Of a stretch of 64,000 bases of DNA, positions 36,901-45,900 are shown piece by piece. The stretch lies in NCBI RefSeq assembly GCF_037042905.1, contig NC_087245.1:30444001-30508000 (forward strand). The letters are read 5' to 3'. A program made the position numbers and the translations under genes. The notes beneath the pieces are model-generated. The model worked only from the letters and a program-made list of their open reading frames with translations, was not told the origin of the DNA and made no database searches. The DNA is from Lytechinus pictus (lineage: Eukaryota; Echinodermata; Echinoidea; Temnopleuroida; Toxopneustidae). Position 1 is the stretch's first letter, and every line of letters begins with the position of its first letter.

Positions 36901-39900
36901 AATATGAATAATGAATGTAATTATGTAACAGCAAAGTACCTTTACTATTACTAACATTCTTAAGAAAAACATGTAGATATTATTGGCAGGTATTATTAAT
37001 TTAATAGCTATAGCCGACATGATAATTTTATATAGAATACAATACAATTCTTAGTACCACTACGGCACACTGAGAAGACCAAATCTCATTTTTTTGTGAG
37101 AAGAAAACAAAATGTACCAGATCTATATAAATCCAAGATGAACATATCATGAAATGTATTTTATGATAAAGAATGTGTACTAGTATTAATGTCAGTTTTA
37201 AGATTTAAAAAAATAATATAAAGAGTATTTTAAAATTTAATAGCAGTACCTGGAAACCAGCCTTTCATTATCGATTATGTATGAGTTGAAAGGTAATCGG
37301 AATGTTTGTAAATCGCTTCTGAGATTTTTTTTCATTAAAAATAAATATCATCCTTTCATCAAATCTTGGATGTTCTAAATCTTGCAATCTTGCTTGCTGA
37401 CAAATGTGGCTGTATCTAATTTTGTTGCATTGTCCGTGCTGCTTGTGTACAAATGAAGATACATCATTCAAATTGTGATTATGGCTAACCAAAATACTAT
37501 GATGACATAATTTATTGATTGCGCCACATTCCTTCCACAGCCCCTTTGCTTTGTGATATTGCAAAGAAGTGTCACTGTAGATTCATGGATTCATAGAGCT
37601 ACATCATGTAAACAAAGATACATGTATCTGAATACAAACTTGTTTTTAAATTGTGAGCCCGTGCCATCACTGAAGAAGTTGAGGTTGGTGAAAGTCTGAT
37701 ACTTTGAAGCAATACATGATCTCATGAATTCACAAGTTGGAATTTCATCATGCTCCAAACTGTCAGTGCAAACACCTAAGATAATCAGTGGTATTGTTAA
37801 AAAGCAAATGATGCAGATTGTGATCTGAGTATGTTAACAGATCTAGCTGCATCTTATCCTAATATTATGTGGCATACCGTTAATTCTCAGAAAAATATAC
37901 CAGAACAAGAGCTGAACTTTCATCATTCACCAACTTCTAAAAATAGCTTGAATGACATGCAGATTCTAGGAGTTATTACATCCAACTATCCTCAAGCAAT
38001 TGCGACTGACCTCAGTCTGTGACACTGAGCCTAATATTTTGTTTTTGTGAATGCTGCCTTTGTCATATATAAGGCGTCATGTCCGTTACGCCATTTTTAT
38101 GAAAATGAGAAGTGGTCAGGGAAAATGATTGCTACACATGGTAGGGGGTTTGATTCTAACAGAATCTGAATCTGCAGTACCTTCAGCCAAATTTCCTGTA
38201 AGATGTGAAACTTTAAGTGAAAAACGTAACTGACATGACACTGATAATGATAAAGAAATCACACAAATCTGAAGATCGATTTCTTTAAAATTGATGAATG
38301 GCATGAAATTTAACGATGATTTTCTGTTGATGTAAACATTAATCAACTATTCAAAAGTTAAAAGAGACCTCTGGGACCTTATTTTAGTAGAGACAGGAAA
38401 GATGAATTAGTTAAAAAATAGCCACATTTTTTAGATTTTGCAATTTACTATTCTATTTTTTGATGATGGAATCAACTACAAAATTTTATCAATATTGCGA
38501 TTTTTCTATTGGAAATTGAAATTTTAAAGATTACTTTTTAAGAAAATTTGACTGCTTAAGTGAAATCTGAAACTTCATTTTTTTCTCTAAAGTGAACATT
38601 TTCCATGGAATTGCCCAAATGTAACAAATTTAGAGTAAATGTCTGTATTAATGCTGTATATACCTTGATTTTTTTTTTAAGTCCTCAGTTGTCAGTGTAT
38701 GGAAATGCACACACTAAGAATTTTTTTTTTAGAATGCACCCTAAGTACACTGTATATAAATTCAGGTTATTTTAAAAAGTGTAATTCATCTTAATTTGTT
38801 GTACAGGTATGAAGCTGCAAAAGAGCACTATGAGGATCTATTAAAGGAAGACCCATCAAATGCTGTAAGTATTCAAACTTTTATTTTCCAATATGGAAAA
38901 TCCTGTTCAAGCATTGAAATTTGGTTGTAAAAGCACTGCTCAAAATAGAGCTCTGAAATAGTTAAGTGCCTGTCTTTAATACCATGGTATATGTTTCACA
39001 TCATGATGAAGCTGGTGTTTTCCGGTCAGAAATCTCTAATAAACCTCATGAAAGAACTTGTTTAAAATGTAAAAGAAGAATAGTGTATTAGCCATATATT
39101 TTGTGTCTATATATTTTTGTGATTTTGCTTCAAGAGTAAATTTTTGCAAACTTATAATATATTTTATCTATATACATGTACTTATAATATTTGTAATTTA
39201 TCTATATAGAAATATCAGGAAGTGAAAAATGCTGTGTTCAATATAAAAAGTCACAAAAGTCGCGAATTTAAAATCGCTGGGAAATATTCAGCATACAGTT
39301 GGTGAGCAATTGATTTAACATGTTGGTGAATTCTGTTCTGATTTAGCAAAGTGATCAATAACTGACATGATGAAGATAATTGACTAGGATTAGGAAGCTT
39401 GCTTTCCTGATTTCATCGCCCATCTATAATTGCAGTTTGTCATATGATTTCTGTTCAGTTCCTCTAAGTAATTACGTGGAGCACCACCTCGATCCTCTTC
39501 TCCATTTTGGCCACGTTCCTATCTTATAATGCATTATCATGAGCAGTGCGAGTTTGGTCTTGTGATATGGACCCGCTTGAATGAAAGCACACTAACTCAC
39601 AACACAATACATACCACAATAATTGTTACCAAGTAGCAACACTAGCACATTTCTCTCCAAAATCATTTTAGTTTTCTCTATACAAACAAGATCATAGGCT
39701 AATTGATTCTTTGTATTACTAACTCTTGTCACAACAGGTACATTTCAAGACTAGCTATTTAGTCAATGAGAGTGCGCACTTGTGTGATCAGTTGGCTCCC
39801 TTTTTGATAACCAGAAAATGTTATGTTTATAGAGAACTCTAATTGGTAGCTTGCTTGGGAATATTGTTTTTTATCATTTTTATTTTGTGAACAGATGGTG

Positions 39901-42900
39901 AGGAAGAGGTTGATTGCACTCTTAAAAGGACAGAATCGTATAGGTGAAGCTATCAAGGAATTAAATTCATATCTACAAAAGTAAGTAGAATTTTTAATCA
40001 AATTGTAGATTTGTTAGATAATCAAATTGTGGGAAGGCGGTACTGCCTCAGTGAGAAACATTGTACATGTAGTTTAGTGCTGTAGCCGAACTGCCGAACC
40101 GAACGGAAGTTCGCCGAACTTGGCACTTCCGAACCGGACCGAACCGAACCGAACACAAAAGCTTGGTTCGGTGGTTCGGTAAAAAAAAAGGAGAAATTTA
40201 TTTTACTAAAAGATATGAATAAAAGCGGGGACTACATATATTTAAATATAAAATGAAAAAAAATATTGGTTAGTGATTGTGCACAATAAGAATTCCACAC
40301 AAAATATTTTTTAAATCCACTATTTAAGCTCCCATCTTGTCTTTGATTGAATTGTTATCAACTTAAGAATATTTTATTAACATGAATATATTTTTTCTTC
40401 ATTAAATGAGGGGACATTTGAAGCTAAACTCGGTATAAAAGTGTGGTTGAATTACGTATTGCCGTAATCGATCGTGATCGTAATCGGACCTAATTGTTTT
40501 CTATTTAATTAAGAAAAAGGACAAGACATAAATTCATTCCTCGTAAATGACAAAGTATGACAGCTTCGGTCTCGTCTTCGATTGAATTTTTATCAGTCTC
40601 AATTTTTTTATTACCGTGAATTTATTTTTTTCCTCATAAAATGTGGGGACATTTTAAACTAAACTCGGTTAAGAAGTGTAGTTGAATTACGTATAACTGT
40701 AATCGATCATGATTGTGATCGGGCGTACATGTAATTGTTTTGTATTTAATAGAGAAAAACTGACATAAATTCATTCCTTGTGACTGACAAAGTAATGGTA
40801 AAGTATGTATATTTCACCTTCTGAAATGTACATATCAATATTAAAGATAAATAAATAAGAGATGAAGGAATGAGGTTAGAAAAAACAGAAAAGATAACAA
40901 TTCAAAGCAAGTCAACGCATGTTCCCTGATCGTGAACCGGAAATGGTTGATAAGGAAAGTTGAAACAGGAAGTCCAAACAACCTGCTCTCAGTTGCTGTT
41001 ATGCTGGTAAAATTCATATTCCGAATTTGAAATGTTTTTCCATTGTCAATATTTTATAAAAAGTGGTTTAATCTGGTCATTTACTGAAAATGAAATGATA
41101 AATTTTCAGTTCCGTCTTGGTTCTGACGATCAACGCCGAGTGATTTCATAACACTAAAATACACAGTACAGTCCCATGTACTCATTTTCGTGTTGGAACT
41201 ATGTTTGAAATCACTCTAGTGTCGACCTTTCGGGACCAAGAATGGACTGATATTTTATCTTTTTAAAGTAATTGATTGACCAGATTTAACCAGTTTTCAG
41301 AAAATAGGGACTTTCTAAAAGATTTCATATTCTTTGGAATGTGAATTTTACCAGTATAATAACAGTTGAGTGGAGGTTGTTTGTCTACTGTTCCGACATT
41401 CCCGATCAACACTTTCCAATCGGAGAAGCTGCGTTTGCAATGGCATTGTAATCGATCATGATCATATCTACATGGAATAATCAATGAACAAAAAAATATT
41501 CTGTTCTTTGTAATTCTGTTTCTGTCCTCATTCTCTCGTTATCAATATTATTTTCTTTGTTTTTCTTATTCAATTTAAAAATGAAAGTAGAAATGACTCT
41601 TATTTTTGGTTTCAAGATCGAAATAAATAAAAGAAAGTTATGCAGCAATTTTTATAACCATTCTTTTTAGAAACAAAATTTATTATAAATATACGGCAGG
41701 ATTTAAATGTTAATTTGTTCGAAGGTTGGCAATCCCTAGTTTTAAATGATAATAATTTATAGTGCATTTATTGCCGAACCCCGAACCGAACCAAAGTTCG
41801 GAAAAAATTTGCCGAACCCTGCCGAACCGAACAGAACCCGAACATGCCGCCTGACTTGCAGCACTAATTTAGTTGTACCCCATCATGCAAGTTTTGAATA
41901 CATCTTCAACATATTGCAGATTATTATATTTTTTGTATTTGCAATTTGTGATATTAAACTGATATATTGTAGTGTTTATTAATTGATAACTTCTACTTCT
42001 TAATTTCATTTTAGCATAGAGTCAGTGTGTCAGATAATGTGCAGAGAAAAGCAATTTATTCTGAAAGGCATAAATTTAGCTGTCATATGCTAGACATTGG
42101 AACAATTTTCATTAATGTTTGTCATCTTCACACATTACTTCTCGATTATATTTTATATTTATGTCAAAATTTTTGTATTGTTTGTGATAACGGTTTGAGA
42201 GCAAATTGATTCATTGACAAGATTCAATCCATCATTTCTTCAATATTTTTTAATCTGATTTTGCAGGTTTATGAGTGACCATGAAGCATGGATGGAGTTA
42301 GCAGATATGTACATATCAGAACAAAAGTAAGCATATGCAGTACTTTCCTCCTTAGTGTTTGACAAATTTAAATAAATTTATGCACTTTATGTACATGTAA
42401 CTCGACTTCAAGAGATCCATGAATGTACCAGTTGTTCAGATTGCTAGAAAGTTCTTTCTCAAAAATACCTGGTAATTGAATAAAAGTTGCCCAGTATTAA
42501 ATGAGTACTACTTGTATTCAAACTTGTTTCTTGCTTTTAAAATAACCATCTTTATTAATTGAAAATAGGTTTACTTCAAAGAGTCAAAAACATTCAGTAC
42601 ATTTTCAAGGATTTGATACATTTGTAATGTTTCTTGTGTAAATATGACTTCTAACTGATGCTATATACTCTCTTACAGAGGTGCATCTTGCTAACTTTGA
42701 TTCTTGAATAATTGTGCAATTCTGCTCTTATTTTCCATTTCTTTATCTCTTTTTTGTAAACAGTTACAGTAAAGCAAGTTTTTGTTTTGAAGAGCTCATC
42801 ATATCCAATCCACACAATCATTTATACCATCAGAAATATGCAGAGGTGAGTGCCTTAATTTGTTATGAAGATATTATAGAGTCAAATATACTATTGCCGA

Positions 42901-45900
42901 GTGTTACTATGGTAAATTAGAGCTGCTGATTCGTATTTTATCCTATTCAGGTCAGATTTAAAAAAGGAAAAGTAACACTAAATAGGATTTTTAAATTAGA
43001 TATAGGAATGTTGATACTTGTAAGAATAATGGGATGATTTTTGCTATGTCTTTCAAAATTTTAAGAAAAAAAATAGATTAAAAAGAATAAAGAACAGGAT
43101 TTCTTTTTTACAATTAAGGTTGGCAGCTCTAGTGAGTTAATAAAATCAAACCATTCTGTATTTGATTGTGAAAATATCATTGAAACATGAATGGCAAGCT
43201 GAAATATTCTGGAATACCAAAATGATTCTCATCCTGATACCATGGAATAAAATGATCATATAAGCTGAAGTATAAAAACAGTAACCCATAAGCTTTATAT
43301 ACATCTATAAAAAAAATAAGGGGGGGGGAAGAATTTTTGAATGATGAATCTCAGCCATTATTTGAAAATGATTAAATTCTTTATCTTTTGTTAGATTATA
43401 GAAAAAGAATTGATTTTGTTGAAAAAAACAAATTTGAAAGTTTCAAGTTGTAATTACCATGGAAAGTTTAACAAGTGCAAATGTTTCTTGATTACATACG
43501 CTTTCAAAGTCACAATATTCCCTCTGATAAAAATAATAATTATTGTTGTGGTTGTAAATAATCCATGATATTCTCTTTCATCTACATTTTTTATTCATTC
43601 TAGATTCAGTATACACAAGGTGGAACCGAATGTATGGAGATTGCTAGGAAGTACTTTGCCCATGCTGTCAAATTGAATGGAAACAACATGAGAGCACTAT
43701 ATGGCATGTTTATGGTAAGCCAAAGTTTCTATGGATATTAAGACTCGGAAAATAATCAAAGGAATTGAGTATCTTTGTAGAGGTTTGCCAATATTTGAGC
43801 TATGTGGCACTACATGATGTCAGTGCTTGTAATAATATTTAAAGTAGACCCAGAAAATGTTGTTTATAAGCATCATTTCATGTTTCCCAATAAGTAAAAC
43901 TAGTGGGGTTTTTTTTCTCCTCCGTAGACTAAAGTGTTAACTTCTTAAGTGTACCTAGGGATGTTTGTCACTATTGTCATCATTATTGGCCGATTAACTT
44001 CAAAATCTCAGATGTTTCCTGACCTGAAGATTTGCAATTATGATTATGTCATTATCTGCAAGAGAAGAAATATTTATGAATCCTGAATGGATCGGAGGAA
44101 AAACAAGTGGAACGCCTCTGGCAGTCTCGTCTGCATTGCGCAATTCAATATAGCAACAGTGCTTCCTTTGAAAACCGCTAATGAATAATTATTCACAGAA
44201 GAAAACACTAATATGATAATAAAATATGTCCATTGACCCAAAATGACCTTTGACCATGATCATGTGACCTAAGACATGTGCAAAACAATCATTCATACTT
44301 GATTACCCTTCTGTCGATGTTTCATGAGCTAGATCCATAAACTTCTTATTATGATGCCAATTCAACACATACTCCCAACATGGCCAGAGTTCATTGACCT
44401 TTAAATGACCTTTGATCTTGGCCATGTTCCGAAACGCACACAGTGTATTCAGGGATGCATTGCTGCTCTTATGTCCACGTTTCATGAACTAGATCCATAG
44501 ACTTAAAGTTAACCCTAATTCCCTCGACAATTTTCGCGATATATCTGCTGCGCAAAATTTTTTGACCTCGCCGCTCACTGACTTTTTACTTTCATGTCTC
44601 AGCAAATTTTGATACCAAATTTGTGACGCCCTGGTACGAGGTTACTACATTACACAACATCATGTAACTGCATGACAGACCCAAAATTGCTCATAAACGT
44701 GATTTCATGTACAAATCCAAGCAAATTGTGTATTTAGCCAAAATTCATAAATGTATCATTATTTCTACTTTTACTGATTAAACTTAATTGATTTTGCCTT
44801 GTTTATGATCAGAATTAAGTCTGGAATGATTTCCATCGAAAAAACAATAAAAAAACAAAGAGTAAAATAACAAAGAAATACATAAGAAATTAAAAAAACA
44901 ATAAAATACATAAGAAATTAAAAAAAAAAAAAATACATAAGAAATCGGTCTTGGTACCAGAATTTTTTTCATTCACAATTGTTAGGAATGCTATAAAGAA
45001 TATTTTCACCAAAAAATAGCATTCTAGGAGCTTTATTTAGTGAATCATAGCAAAAAGTATGATTTCATGAATAAATTAGCATAATTAATTCATATAAAAT
45101 AAAAATATATGAATTCAGTGAAATTTACCAATGCAACTGCGTAGATTACGTCATTCTCTACCATCATGCAAATTTTCGTTGTGATCGCGCAATCCGCGGC
45201 TGAGATCTTAAGGGGGGGCAATAATGCCCCCCCCCCCCCCGGGAATGACAAGAATCAAAATACCCCGGGAGATTTAGGGTTAAGATGACAATTCCACAAA
45301 TACCCCCAACATTACCAAAGTTTGTTGACCCTAGATGACCTTTTACCTTGGTCATGTGACCTGACACTAGCACAGGATATTCAAGGATACTTGATTGCTC
45401 ATATGTCCAAGTTTCATGAACTAGATCCATAAAATTTCAAAGTTATGATGACAATTCCTCCTATACCCCCAATAATATGGCAAAAGTTCTTGACCCCAAG
45501 TGACCTTTGACCTTGGTCATGTGATCTGAAACTCACACATGATATTCAGGGATACATGGTTGCTCTTATGTACAAGTTTCATGAACTAGATCCATAAACT
45601 TTTAAAGTTATGATGATAATTCCTCAAATAACCCCAACATGGCCAAAGTTTGATGACCCCAAGTGACCTTTGACCTTAATCATGTGACCTGAAACTCAAG
45701 CAGGATCTTTAGTGATATACTATTACCCTTATGTTTAAGTTTTATGAACTAGGTCCATATACTTTCAAAGTCATGACAACATTTCAAAAACTTAACCTTG
45801 GTTAAAATTTCGATATTGATTCCCCCAACAAGGTCTAAATTCATTGACTCTAAATGACCTTTGACCTTGGTCATGTGAACTGACACTCAGGCAGGATGTT

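Noticed and set aside
37831-38022. Plus-strand 63-codon frame in the GTAACGGACATGAC element
   Set aside because: Opposite strand to the recognisable [10 protein letters not shown] remnant and without family features.
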